From Paracentrotus lividus (Eukaryota; Echinodermata; Echinoidea; Camarodonta; Echinidae): a stretch of DNA of 64,000 bases. Positions 21,503 through 33,819 of this stretch are shown here, piece by piece (positions within the stretch are counted from its first letter, which is position 1; each line of letters starts with the position of its first letter). Location of the stretch: contig CALNVZ010002974.1 in NCBI GenBank assembly GCA_940671915.1, positions 13,573,362 through 13,637,361 of the forward strand, read 5' to 3'. Under the pieces are notes generated by a model. It saw only the letters and a list, made by a program, of their open reading frames with translations. It was not told the origin of the DNA and made no database searches. The position numbers and the translations under genes were made by a program.

Positions 21503-22515
21503 TACAGCGCGTATCAAAATAAACTCAACAAGATTTACTTTCAAAGTTGTGGAGATTGTGTTAGTTTTACTCCAAAGTGAGCATAGTAACACGTTAAAGC
21601 AACATATCTCCTCTTTCCAAAGATATCTTATTTATTCATACAAGGTCAGGGATGGCTGAGTTATCATTCTTTTTGGACAATGGGACAAAGTGGACTTGGG
21701 GCCAAGTTTCAGACACGGCAAGAATCATGGCATCTTACTAGAAAGTAACTCAACAAAATGGAATAATGGAATTGATAATCACAACTTACCATTGTCTTAT
21801 TTAGGATGTCTCTCTCTAAACATTACATCCCATGCCCCTCAACATGGCCCCCATTCGTTTCCACACAAAGATTAGCTCGTTTCTCCATCTCACACACAGC
21901 CCTGCGGATCATTGGGGCCTGGTGGCGTAGAGCATTAAACTCATCAATGATTCTTTGTCGGAGAGTTGCAATGTCAGGTGGAGGCATGGGTGGAGGGGTA
22001 ATAAACCCTTTGCTCTTGAGATAACCCCCCCCAAAAGTCACAACAAGTCAGATCCGGAGATCGCGGTGGCCACTCCACATCATGATACAAGGCAATCACT
22101 CGATGTCCAAAAAGTTGCAGTAAGAAACAGATTGGCTGAAGTTTTAGGGCATCGAGTGTTTCCCTTGTTATGCGGACCTGACTTGTTAAGACCTTTTTCT
22201 TTGGGTTATCTCAAGAGCAAAGTGTTTATTACCCCTCCACTTGACATTGCAACTCTCCGACAAAGAATCATTTATGACATGTATGAGTTTGATGCTCGAA
22301 GCCGTGTCTAAAACTTGGCCCCATGTCCTCTTTGTCCCATTGTCCAAAAAGAATGACTACTCAGTCATCCATGACCATGTATGAATAAATAAGATATCAT
22401 TGGAAAGAGGAGATATGTGGCTTTAACGTGTTACTTCTCAATTTGGTTTAAAACTAACACAATCTTCACAACTTTGAAATTAATTTTTGATGCGTTTATT
22501 TTGATACGCACTGTA
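21503..22515. mobile_element. Tc1/mariner (IS630-like) element, palindromic, 5' of the cytokine-like gene
   Basis: The left terminus CAGCGCGTATCAAAATAAAC (21505) and right terminus GTTTATTTTGATACGCACTG are inverted, with TA on both sides. Inner arms also mirror: the CAAAGTTGTGGAGATTGTG block (21543) against CACAATCTTCACAACTTTG (22459). Its left end is only about 95 bp upstream of the predicted start codon (21405-21407) of the minus-strand gene, so it lies in that gene's promoter or 5' UTR. Confidence 0.82.
21823..22041 (-). pseudogene. Transposase C-terminal remnant (IS630/mariner type)
   Basis: An open stretch ending in DIATLRQRIIDEFNAL, then a MIRRAVCEMEKRANLCVE block and NGGHVE. This is the typical tail of IS630-type mariner transposases (…RVxxxxxRRxxxCxxxNGGHFE). 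The DDE core is absent. A second, inverted, more decayed copy of the DIATLRQRII block lies near 22240-22290, as expected for a palindromic element. Confidence 0.78.
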
Positions 22516-23630
22516 AATTAACATGAAAAAAAAATCTGGACTTACCCGTCTGTAGACAAGTACATGGTACTATAAGATGCGAAGTGAATGCCATTATTAG
22601 TTGAATAAAGAAAACGGTGTAACGATAAATAATGTTGAGATATTATCCGTGGTCAGTTGAGTTTATATCAGAAGGCCAACCCAAAGTTTGATATGACAGT
22701 TTTACATTAAGTGTTACTTATTTATACTCTCAGTCCCTAAGATTAAGCATTTCAATCATCATGTAGGAAATACTTATCGATAAATATTATGCATTATGTG
22801 TATATGAAATATTATCCGCGGTTAAACAAATTTATAAAATATGATAGTAATAATATTTATGAAATTAGCGAGTATGATAAGTATTCAATGAAAACATTGC
22901 GGTGATGGGGATACAACTTTACAATAATTTTGTCCTCTCTTTTCCAGAACATGTAAATAATCAAAGATTAATATTTTAATAAAATAAATCGATACATATA
23001 AATTATGAGGCTAAGACGGGATTCCCTGAAATTATATGACTTATAATTATGTTTTTTGTTTGATAATACTGGTTACAAAACATCTAAATTGGTCTGTCGT
23101 GTTTCAGTTACTCATTAATGTATATACAGGGCCCCTGGAAAAGAACAGTTCCAAACAACTAAAGTTGCTACTAGTATACCCGGGTAAATAAAACGATATT
23201 ATCATGATTATTAATATGAAATTGAATTGTTGTATACAGAGTAACTTTCTAACCGATGATGGCGATGATAAATATCTCTCATTTCTTGATAATTTGACAT
23301 TATGATTTATTAATAAAGTCTTTCCGTTTATGAGCTCAAGAGATGTTTCACTGGAATAGCCAACGATTTTAACTGCCAAGTATTAATTTAGTTCATACAT
23401 AATGTTTGTTTATATATTCATTGATCGAACACAACGATATGTAACATAGATATACTTCTTCTGAGTATTGAAGTACGTGTATTTCATAAATAAACCGTTG
23501 CATGTTAAAAATACATTTTGAGTTTGTTACAAACTATTTCTGGAAAAAAAATAGATTAAGAAATTAAAACATAATAAAACAAAATAAAGCTTAATATGTC
23601 ACTTTGTGATCGTCTGTGTTATATTGTGTA
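22516..23630. other. Intergenic, no supported gene
   Basis: AT-rich sequence. A minus-strand match to a splice donor (ACGG|GTAAGTCC near 22545) could mark an upstream non-coding exon of the cytokine-like gene; nothing else is recognisable. Confidence 0.3.
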
Positions 23631-23637
23631 CTCTCTA

Positions 23638-23668
<31 letters not shown>

Positions 23669-23862
23669 AAGGGGAAAAAAAGAGTGAAAATGTTCAAGTT
23701 CACTCTTGAAGAGGTGAATGTCATTCATAAAGAAGTGAATTTAGGGTAAATTTGGAATGAAAATACCATACATTTTCACTCCATTTTCACTCATTTTGGA
23801 GTGAAAATGTGTATTTTTTATTTATTTATTTATTGATTTTTTTTGAGAGAGAGAGAGTATTT
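23638..23862. repeat. Foldback with (CT)n/(GA)n ends and GAGTGAAAATG units
   Basis: The left end is (CT)n and the right end is (GA)n. Between them, variants of GAGTGAAAATG occur in both orientations (near 23683, 23780, 23795 and 23808). The whole can fold back on itself. It may be a MITE whose ends were lost into microsatellites. Confidence 0.6.
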
Positions 23863-24936
23863 CCATTCCTTTTCACGGATTTTAAACAATTATGCTTTGT
23901 TTTCTTTTTTTTCTTCGTATTAGTATTAAATGTGTCAGTGGTTATGATGATATGATATACACTTATTACGATATTGTTATATTCGTCACCTGCTCTATCT
24001 GTACATGACGCTATGTTTACTTTTTCTTTCAATGACAATGACAATGACAATTTATTAATCACATGCAAGTCTCCTGATTAGGCATTTGATATTTTTTCAC
24101 AAGGATATGTACAATATGATTCGCATAATGATCCATAAACGTTATAGACATGATAGAGGTAGGTCAATAGGGCCTACTGACTTTAGTATAACAAAACTAA
24201 GCAAACGATGCAATAACACATTTATAGATAATAACTTTACAAAGGATAATTTGAAAGTGAATAACAACGATAAACAGCAAACCACAACCAAGAAATCTAC
24301 AGCAATTAAGAAAGTAACTAATTTTCTTAAACAATGAAGATCAAGAAGATTAAAGCTAAATTAGTGTTGTAGTCTTGTTGAAGAAACTGTCTCAAAGTCA
24401 TGGGAAAGGTTGATAACAATGCACCTAAGAATTGTTCTTTGATGTGAGGTTTTGGAAACAAGAAAATGGTAAGAGATTTACCAAATTCTTTGAGTGTAAC
24501 ATGCTCTGCATTAAAAAATGCATATATGGGACTACATGTACACGTGCATACAAATTCGGGTCCCGAACATATCAGCTTTACTTCTTTTGTCATAATTATC
24601 ACTATGAGGGTATTTGAAGAGCAATGTTTTTCAGTGTAACTTTCTACTATAGAATCCTTCCTAAATACATTGAAAATAATTTAACCGCCCACAATTATTT
24701 TGTAAACCAATGGTTCAACTTTCCCACTAAGCTTACACTAAATTCTCTTTAAATTAGCACATATAAACATACATAGAATTGTTATGAATACACTAAATAA
24801 AAACAAAAACGCCATGCAAGTGGATAATTCATTGTAGAGGTTGTTGATATAAATTTTGTTAAGAGAGTTTAGAGGAATATTGTGACACGTGAAACCACAA
24901 TTGCTTAATTGTGTTGCAATAAATATAGCTGTTACA

Positions 24937-25303
24937 TTTCTTTTCTCGACATTATCAATCTCAATTGGGAAAACAAACCATTTGCAATTTGATAACCCAG
25001 AAAAAAATATATAACATCAACTTTTTTAGAAAGGGGACACGGCTTCTGTCTAGGTTATTTGTTATAGGTCTATAAAAAAAAAAACACACAAAAAAACACA
25101 AAAATAAAATAAGATAAATAAATAGATTTTGTATTTATTTATTTCTTTTTATTTTTCTTTTCTCAACATTATCAATCTCAATTGGGGTAACAAACCATAT
25201 GCAATTTGATAACCCAGAAAAAATATATAACATCAACTTTTTTTAGAAAGCGGATACGGCTTCTGTCTGGGTTATTTTTCATATATAGGTCTATAAAAAA
25301 AAG
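24937..25303. repeat. Direct duplication of about 145 bp
   Basis: 24937-25080 and 25157-25303 are about 90% alike. Both run from TTTTCTC(G/A)ACATTATC through GATAACCCAGAAAAAA and CGGCTTCTGTCT to GGTCTATAAAAAAA, with AT-rich filler between. They look like two copies of a dispersed repeat in the same direction, or one tandem duplication. Confidence 0.8.
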
Positions 25304-26178
25304 CAACTAAAATAAAATAAAAATAAATAAATAAAAATCTATATATCTGGAGATTTATGCGCTATCCTGATTGGTCAACAGTTTAGGTGCACTGCCTACA
25401 CACACACACACCTTATTTTCAACTACTATCATCACTGTAGACAAAACAAGATTTACACCTTGTCCGAGTATTTCATAATAATTATATAGTCCCCCTTTGC
25501 ACGAGTCTAATGCGGCGGATCCAGATTTTTTTTTAAATGGAGGGATGGGGGCGCAGAAATTTTTCGATTTTTACATTTAAATTCAATGAGTGGTTTTAAA
25601 ATTATAGTGGAGCGCCCCCGCCTGCAATTTACTTTATCAACCGAGAAGCAAAAATTATATTTTTAAGGGCCAAGTTTTTTAATATATATATATTTTTTTA
25701 ATCCCTTCTCGATATACCTATAGCAGTATCGACGCGGGAGGGGTGGGTGCTTCGAAGCCCTCTACAGTATAGACATGATAGATACAATATAGTAACAACA
25801 ATATTTAGCCATCATGTTCTGTCTGTCCCTTTTGGTAAATTGGATAATCACATAAAAATATGTTAAGCTTTAAAAATCGAGGGGCGACGATCCCCCCCCC
25901 CCGCAGCAAGAAATCGAGGGCGCCGCCAATGTCTGTCTATATACACAAACTGAAACCACGAGACTAAATATAAAGTGTTGAGAGATAAACGTACTAATTT
26001 TTACAAATACGTGTACACGGTCGGATTACCATGCATACTATATTGAATCAAAGTTGGTAGATTTGTATTTGAAAATGCATGGTTTTGGTTTAATACTGAA
26101 TATTGATATTTCAAATTGAAATAATCAATGCCACTTTTATCGTCATTATGATATTTTGCAACAATTTTAGACACAATT

Positions 26179-26443
26179 GTGTAATTGAAGAGCTTGTTTC
26201 CAAAAGGGACTAAATCCACTTTTGATGAAAATTGAGTTATTGATATCAGGACATTGTTCAGGTACGTACCCATCTGTGAGCAAAATAACTTACCTAAAGT
26301 TTGATTGCAACTTCCAGAAATTGCAACTTTTAATTTCAATTTTCCATAGACGCCTGTACAAAATCCGGCAAAGAAAAACCATTTACTCTGAAGTTACAAA
26401 AGTGGATTTAGTCCCTTTTGGAAACAAGTTCTTCAATTGTAGA
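26179..26443. repeat. Foldback element, about 265 bp
   Basis: The arm at 26179-26224 (AATTGAAGAGCTTGTTTCC, then AAAAGGGACTAAATCCAC) is mirrored at 26396-26443 (GTGGATTTAGTCCCTTTT, then GGAAACAAGTTCTTCAATT). The arms are nearly identical, so the insertion is probably recent. The loop is non-coding. Confidence 0.82.
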
Positions 26444-26549
26444 AACTAAAGGCATACCCTTTCTCGACCCCCCATACTGGCAATCAATCGACGCCCTCCC
26501 CCCCCCCCCCGCGATGAAGAATTTATCGGTTATATATAATTGATTATTG

Positions 26550-26628
26550 GAAGTCTGAAGCATGAGTGGTCTCTGAGTACCAGTGGTATTGCTGTCATAG
26601 CCAGATGCAGGTTCGAATCCCTGGCTTC
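26550..26628 (+). tRNA. tRNA-like relic with consensus B-box
   Basis: A B-box GGTTCGAATCC lies at 26610-26620 and a partial A-box GCATGAGTGG upstream. The first 7 nt (GAAGTCT) pair at 6 of 7 positions with TGGCTTC at the end. The inner arms do not fold well. Probably a SINE head or tRNA pseudogene; its identity is not clear. Confidence 0.4.
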
Positions 26629-26989
26629 TGTACATAAACACGAACTGGTTTTTAACTTGATCATGTATTTCCAAAAGGGATGTTCTAGTCTCTCATTCTC
26701 ATTGTATATTGTAAAAGTGAAAGTGCAAGTAAAATTGTCTTTTAACGAGAATATATATTTTGTTTGTTAATTTTAACGAGAATATATTATTATTTTGTTT
26801 GTTACTCTTAACGAGAACATATGTTGTTTTGTTGTTGTCTTTATATTTCATTTGTTACTAGGGCCTATATGCTATTGTATGTCTATTCTATTGTATTCAG
26901 TTCAACACAATAAGTAATTTTCTTTGTTTCCTATAACTATATAATGTGCATTGGAATATAACTAGCTAGATGACCCAATATAGATAAGA

Positions 26990-26992
26990 TGC

Positions 26993-27023
<31 letters not shown>

Positions 27024-27110
27024 ATGAGATTTTTTATACCCCATTTTTCATTTGAATAAAATGCTCAAGGCGCTTTTACAAAGTAATACAAAGGATATTA
27101 CACAATGATG
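26990..27110. repeat. (AAT)n with AAGGCGCTTT-type dispersed repeat
   Basis: An (AAT)n tract (26994-27021) is followed by TTTTTATACCCCATTTT and GCTCAAGGCGCTTTTAC. Similar (AAT)n-TTATA...GC sequences stand at 13463 and 52365-52430, suggesting a common repeat family with a 3' microsatellite. Confidence 0.55.
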
Positions 27111-28331
27111 AATTATCCTTGTTATTGTTACTACTTTCTCGCATAGGTGAGACCTTTTCAGAATCATGCTTTCTCGATTCGTGCGTATCAACGTGCACAC
27201 CTACAAATTGACTTCAATAATTTTTAAAGATTAAGAACCATTTTCGTTCATTTCCCCCTTTTCAGTGTAAATAAAGAGATCTATATGGCATAGAAACTTG
27301 TGACATTTATATGTTTTACCTCACTTATTGTTTTTTCTTTGTTATTAAAATGATATATAAAATAAAAAAGGGAGTTCATAAATTTAGTGCCTCTGTTTAT
27401 TTTTAGGCTTTTAACATCTCAGCATCATGATCTAAACTTAGGGCTTTTGCTCACCTTTCAGATTTGATATTTAATATAAATAAGAGAAGATCATTATTTT
27501 CCGGAAGTTTACTTCCTGGAGGTTACTTACCGGTATAAAAATAAATCAGAACAACCACAGTGATTATTATTGTTATTTTATTTCATCTGAAACGATTTTC
27601 TATTTGTCCCCCAAAACGGAATCCAGATCTTTTGCCCGATTTTGTTTTATGTAGTTTTCTTTCCCGCCAAATCCACAGTTGTCGCTTATTCGCCTACACG
27701 AAGCCAGGTTCACAGAAAACGAGGCTGTAATCGGTTGTCATGACAACCCAATAACGTCGGTGATATAACTGTTTCGTCTGAGCGTTCCGATTTCCGTTGA
27801 ACTCGCTTAAACTACATGGTGTCTAGAAAGATCAAGACGGTAGAGGTGCGAATCACACGGGATATCGTATATCCAAGGAAAATTATTTTACAAGTTGTAT
27901 AAATTTGTTTAATTGCCAAACCCTTTTAGATCGATACAGCAATATGCTGATCAATATTTAGCATATCATGCAATCAATAATTTACTATAGGCCTAAAGCG
28001 ACTCCATGCGCGTATTCCGAATTTTGTACCTCGGGATCCAACAAGATTTTTATAGATCCAGAGAGAATCAATATTGGAGGAAAGAATTTTTACAAAATAA
28101 CTTAATTAAAAGAGTGGGGCAAAAGTCTCGCTGTAATATATTATGCGGATCCTTTGATTGGAAAGAGTGTTTTAAAATTGTTAATTTTGTGGAAATCTCT
28201 CAATTTTTTTTACACAGATGTTCACATTTTCACCTCTATTTCTCATATTTCTGGTTGTCTCCTTCTGACCTAGACATTATGGTCTGAAATATATTTTCCT
28301 GTAATGACGTCAAGCTAACGGGAGTACGATG
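27111..28331. other. Intergenic, no supported gene
   Basis: Mixed AT-rich sequence. A 93-codon open frame at 28006-28287 has no recognised motif and no splice or coding support. Confidence 0.3.
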
Positions 28332-29200
28332 TAGGGGAGACCGGGGATGGAAGTTACACGGGTCAGTTGTTACAGTTCTCAGTGTGCTAAGTTGGAACAA
28401 GAGAGTTCGTGCTAACTGGCATCTATATACAACCTACACATGGCTGTGATGAACTACCGGTCGTGAGGTTTCTCCGTTGTTTTGTTAAGAAGTAAATCAA
28501 CAAAAAACATTTTTACAGTTCCAAGTGAATTTTTGACAAAAATTAAAATTTGTTATAGTTATTACAACTGAAGGCACATGATGATAGTCTGGTATTGTGA
28601 ATATAGTACATGTATGTCACTAATATACCCCCTGAGCCATGCCCTGTAATTTTGCCTAATGGCTTTGCTACACTTGATTTTATGTGTAAAATCACCCATG
28701 GGGTAGGTTGTTACAACAACCTACCCCGTGTCGATGTAACAACCTACCCCAATTACATTACATGTAAAGTAATTTTGTTTCAATTTTCAGGTGTTAATAT
28801 TTTGATATTTCTATTATTAATATTACTTTAGTCTATTCTAGAGTTCTACTTGATCTACTGTTAACGATACCAAGAAACTGGAAAGTTGAAACAAAAGTAT
28901 GGTATAAGAGATTTACACATAGTAACAAATTACCCGTATGTTTACATATAGTAACAATTTACCCCGTATGGTGTAACAACTTACACCGTATACGGGGTAA
29001 GTTGTTACAAAAAATGTCTTCAGTAATTAAGCTGTATATATAGTTAATTAGTGTTTACATGTTTTCAAGTTTTATGTGTTTCAGGTTTTAGCCAACATAA
29101 TAGGCTAACTACAGACCCAAAATGGAATGTGTGAGTACTTTCATTAGAATTATCTGGCCCAAAATGTGAATTTTGTAACGTCCATCCCCGTTCTCCCCTA
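28332..29200. mobile_element. Inverted-repeat element with internal GTAACAACYTACCCC units
   Basis: TAGGGGAGACCGGGGATGG (28332) and its inverse CCATCCCCGTTCTCCCCTA (ending 29200) are the termini, bounded by TA. Inside, GTTGTTACA/TGTAACAACYTACCCCGT-like units occur several times in both orientations (28706-28750, 28960-29010). No coding frame is present. Confidence 0.78.
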
Positions 29201-32134
29201 CTCTAAAAGATAATGTAGGAAATCTGGAGGAAAAAATTAATATATACATGTAGCGACCTGAAAACAACGCATTCCAGTTCCAGATCAAGTTTATGCCCTT
29301 CCATAAAAATCAATTTTCAGCCCCTTCAGTATCAGATAATTTTTTTATTAATTCAGATCAATTTCAGATCGATTTTGTGTTCCCTTTAGTTTAAGGTGAC
29401 AATATATCCCTCTTTTTTTATGTTTTACCTTCGATTCACTTTTCATCTTTCCTCTTCAATTCCCCCCCCCCCCTCATTTCATCCCATTTCCCCTCCTTTT
29501 CTTCGCTTTTTTTCCTTTTTATTCCCTTTTTCTTTTTCTTCTTTTACATTTTTGTTTTGATTTTTCTTCTTATCCTTTTCTCGGTTTTTTTTTCCTTGTC
29601 CCACTTTCGCCTTGCAGTTCTCTCGATGAAAGGTTTACTTCCAACTGCACGACGCGTTATAAGACACCATGATAGCGCTCCATGACTTGATTTTTTTTTA
29701 GACACCCTGAAGTACATTGCATCTCATGTCTTTGCATCATCGCATACGCGCAACACTTAAAGTATACATATCCTAAGATTTTTTATTATTTACATAGCTT
29801 TGTAGGTGGAATAAACCTTTTACATATAAATTCCCATTTTATCACAAGTTTCTTTTGAACAGCTAACAAGTCAGATTCAAAATAAATGACGTATGAGACA
29901 AAAGAACGACACGTTTCATGGTTTGCAAGTAATATTTGAATCTACAACACACTTCATGCACAAAGAGGGCAAAGAAGGATCGATTGAAAGGAAAAAAACA
30001 CAGAGGCATAATCATTAATATTCAACAGCAAGAACTGCATGAAAATTCAAATTATATTTATGACTAAAATACGAAAAAAAAGTTTATGTCGGAAAATTAT
30101 ATAATCCAAAGCGCTTATCAAAGTAATGTGAAATGATAATATTCGATATATTTCATAATTATGCCTTATACGATGTATACTCTTATTTTAAAAGTTTGCA
30201 TCAAAACACATTCTATGTATTAATATTCAGAAATTAAGATATGGCTTGTCACAGAGAGCAGCTGAAAAGCAAGTAAATAATCCAGTTCAGTTCTAGTGAC
30301 AATGAAAAAAAAAAAAATCGATTATATAAAAGTATACATTATTATATCAGGGAAGGTGTTCCCTGACACCTTCCCTAATTATATAAATTTAATGAGGCGA
30401 AAGAGAAAGAGTATCGGGAACGGTTAAACTGCAATGTGAGCTTCTGTGAGGAAACCTTTCAAAGTTGAGCCATAAGTTAGTCGGGGAAACATTTACCGAA
30501 AAATACGTGACTGTTCCTTCCGATTATATTTATTCATTTATTTATTTATTCATAATCTATATCTATAGATGAAAAACATTTTCATACATAATTTATTATA
30601 CATGTATAAGTTTTTGATAAATATTTTACCGTATTGTAATTCCAATAACAATGGCAACGAAATCATTTCATTTTATCTCCTAGTATAATCTTGGAGAAAA
30701 GAGAAAAATAAATGGCATTAATAACATATCGTTTTGTCATGCAAACTCTAGTTTGCCCCTCCGACTGTATAGGGCTAGTTTGATTGTTTGATTTGATTTT
30801 TTTAAAATCTCATATTGATTTCCTTTTTAACATCTAAACAGAGAAACGGGGAATGAAGAAAAAAAAAGTCGTTTTGAGAGTTAAATTTGGGGAGAGAAAA
30901 ATGATATTCAAATTTCGGATATGATTACTTAGAATCCTTACAAAAATGTAATGTTCTCATTTAACAGAAAATACAAACGTAGCCCATATACATAAATCAA
31001 CTAACTCATTTAATTTGTCAATGATAAATGTTGACAATGAAAAAACAAAAACCACCAAAGGAACGATTTCTTCCCTTTCATAATTTGTCATAAAAAATAT
31101 GCTTTCTTGTCATGGCATTAAAATAATAAACCTGAGGTCGTAATTTTTAGGCCTATTGATTAGGTTCATTTTACTCGGTTGAATGACAAAATGAGTCAAT
31201 ATTGTTGTGATAAAGCAATAGGCTGTAGTGCATGCATCTACCCACAGAATTCTCGGATTCTAGTCTGAAACACAAGCCTACAAAATCAACCAGGCACTCG
31301 TTGCACTGAGTGTAGCGCCCCAACGTAAGGGCGATATATCCACACGTGATCTTATGTCTCTACTACGTTGGAGACAGCCAACGCCTGCCAACAATCAACT
31401 GGCGCGCACGTGAGCGCACCAAACTAGATCACAAATTGGCAAGACGTAACTAGTATGCCTTTGACGAGAAAGAACGAAGGGTACAAACGGTGAATAAAAA
31501 ACATTCAGGTACAATGCAGCAACGTGACAATCCAACACGTGTACATAAACTAATCTCAGGGTGCAAAACAAAAAAATTGAAGCCTTTTTATTTTATATAT
31601 TCCTCGAACGACTATTTATGGCCGGGAAGAAGGAAGTTAAAATGCAGCTTCGATTTCGAGAGTTCATCTTTTGTTGATATTTTGGAGGTATTTTGACGGT
31701 GGAAAGGTATCCCCATCGCGCTGCTTACTTCTATGTAAGGCCATTATGACCTGGTTTAATATAGAGTTATGCCTAACAAAAATGACATGCCGTTTATTCT
31801 ACTGTATTTATCTACTAGAAGTGAATGTCAATATAGTGCAGTCCTGAATTTATAATTACTTTCTTTCCTCCATTGGCTTAACACAAGTTTCTGATGAAAT
31901 TGAATGTTGGCGTCCGAAAATTAAGTATCTTTTATTTTTTTTATTTTTTTATTTAGCAAATAAATTTCTGCAGGACCGAGTGAAATAAATTGTGTTTTGC
32001 TTTGAAACGAACCCCCCCCCCCCCCGCGTAAATGTAAGCGTTCTGGTATATGCTGCGATGCCAGCATTTTGATTATTTGATTAGTCTGAATAACAATTAT
32101 AATTTGTGAATGTCAAAATATGAGCCTGTGCTTG
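29201..32134. other. Intergenic, no supported gene
   Basis: AT-rich sequence with pyrimidine-rich tracts (29440-29600), short microsatellites, a C run at 32011 and a small perfect hairpin at 30349-30376. Open frames are short and carry no recognised domain. Confidence 0.3.
30349..30376. repeat. Perfect 11-bp hairpin
   Basis: AGGGAAGGTGT, loop TCCCTG, then ACACCTTCCCT. It lies in AT-rich DNA with no T-run typical of a bacterial-type terminator; function unknown. Confidence 0.6.
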
Positions 32135-32637
32135 TACACTGTTAGAACGTGGTTAAAAAATTTCGCTGTTTAAAAAAAAATAATGTTGGCTTAAAAGTTA
32201 AACATTCTTGTTTAATATTTAAACATTGTTGTTTAAAACCGGAAAAGCGATGTTTTATAGCCTTAAACAAGACCTGTTTAGAGACATATTACACTGTATT
32301 AAACTAGTTTTTGTTTAAACAGGCCGAGGCAAATGTCACGTGATAGTCTTGAGGTAATGGCATCACTCGTGACATGCAAGGTAAATCAGATATGTGGCTC
32401 AGTGGAAAGAGCGTCTGCCTTATATTTGAAAGGTCTTAGTTCGATACCCGGCCGCGTTAACCAAAAGTTGGAGCGTTTTTATTTTTTTGGAGAGAAGCGT
32501 TAAACAATACTGTTGATGTTTTAAACAACCATTAAACAACAGGTTGTTTAAATTTAAACAACGCTGTGTGATTCACCGGTTAACACGCAATTGTTTAAGA
32601 TTTTAAACAACTTGTTTAATTTTTTTCTAACAGTGTA
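32135..32637. mobile_element. Palindromic element rich in GTTTAAAC units, enclosing a tRNA-like core
   Basis: Termini TACACTGTTAGAA (32135) and TTCTAACAGTGTA (ending 32637) are inverted. Both arms hold many copies of TTGTTTAAAC/GTTTAAACAA (more than ten, both orientations). The centre holds a tRNA-like sequence (32388-32459). No protein is coded. Confidence 0.78.
32388..32459 (+). tRNA. tRNA-derived (SINE-like) sequence, anticodon TAT-like
   Basis: A-box TGGCTCAGTGGAAAGAGC with a perfect D-stem (GCTC/GAGC) and B-box AGTTCGATACC. The loop CTTATAT would give anticodon TAT (Ile). The anticodon and T stems are mismatched, so it is a relic or a pol III promoter module rather than a functional tRNA. 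Confidence 0.5.
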
Positions 32638-33354
32638 GTCTACGCAGTTCCGGGCTATGCAACCTCTACCCTGTAGACTATTCTAAACTATTCTAAGCGG
32701 ATATACGTCTGATCCACGACACTTAACTTTCCACCAATCAGAAACGCGAATCCTGAGCACCTAGGGGATATTCGATGGTTTCACATAAAAAATTCATCAA
32801 ATGAAGCGAATAATACATCGATGGATAGCTATAAGCAAAGAATATAAATGCGCATGATTAAAATTCAATTTCAAATCGTGTTCACAAAATGAACCTCAAC
32901 CAAGCCACGTCAAAAATACGGAAAAGTCGATATGCCTACCCTGATTTTGCGGATGGATGACATAAGACTGTATCAGAAATAATATCAAGTTTGCAATTAA
33001 TTCGTTAACAGGTCATTATTGATTACTTATCTAGACATACTAGAAAAGAAGCATCCCTCACGAATTTGACTAACATATAAAATAGGTGGGTCTATTATCG
33101 TAGAATCGACCCTTTCTAAGGGCGACACAATCATGCAAAGACTGCTTTGGCATTCCTGACACAATTATCTTACGTCATCCATGTTTCTCATGAATATAAT
33201 TATAGTTGGTCAACAAAACCATGAAAACTGTATTTGTTACCACGGACGGAATACTTTCCGAAAATAGTACAAATAGTACAAAATAATAACAAATAATATT
33301 GTTTTCCTGAAAAATGATAAAGTATTTACTGTAATTCTTATTTAATTTGTTATA

Positions 33355-33819
33355 TACAGTCTGTGTCAAATAAAATGGTACAGTTGAAGAACATTTTTTT
33401 ATAGTGTGAAGGTTAATATCAACGTGATATTGTTTGTTATTTTCATAAAGCAGGAATATCACTCTTTCTTCTGCAATTTTTTTTCATCACATTTGGTGCA
33501 GTATTTTTTGAGATATGACTAATTTCTACAATCAGGAAAATCCATTTTTCGCACGCCGTCCCATGCCTTTGTGTACGATTCGCATAATGACCGTGATTCA
33601 GCGGCTCCAGAACAATAGAAGTGCGTAATTTCGATTTGTTCCTCGTCGCACAAAACTTAGCATTACTTTGTTTTACGAAAGCAAATCATATACAGAAAAG
33701 CGCATCAGCAAGAAAATCTTTTGGCTTTAATTTGGTATCCCAACACACATTATATGAAAAGATTTCACACCTAAATGATTTTTTCCCCGACTGTACCATT
33801 TTTTTTTACACAGACTGTA
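33355..33819. mobile_element. Mariner-like MITE, TACAGTCTGTGTCAAA termini
   Basis: TACAGTCTGTGTCAAATAAA, then ATGGTACAGT at the left; ACTGTACCATT...ACACAGACTGTA at the right, inverted, with TA at both ends. The central part matches 3580-3886, making this the full-length copy of a two-member family in this window. Confidence 0.8.

Noticed and set aside
28006..28287. 93-codon plus-strand frame
   Set aside because: No similarity recognised, no coding-like composition, AT-rich surroundings.
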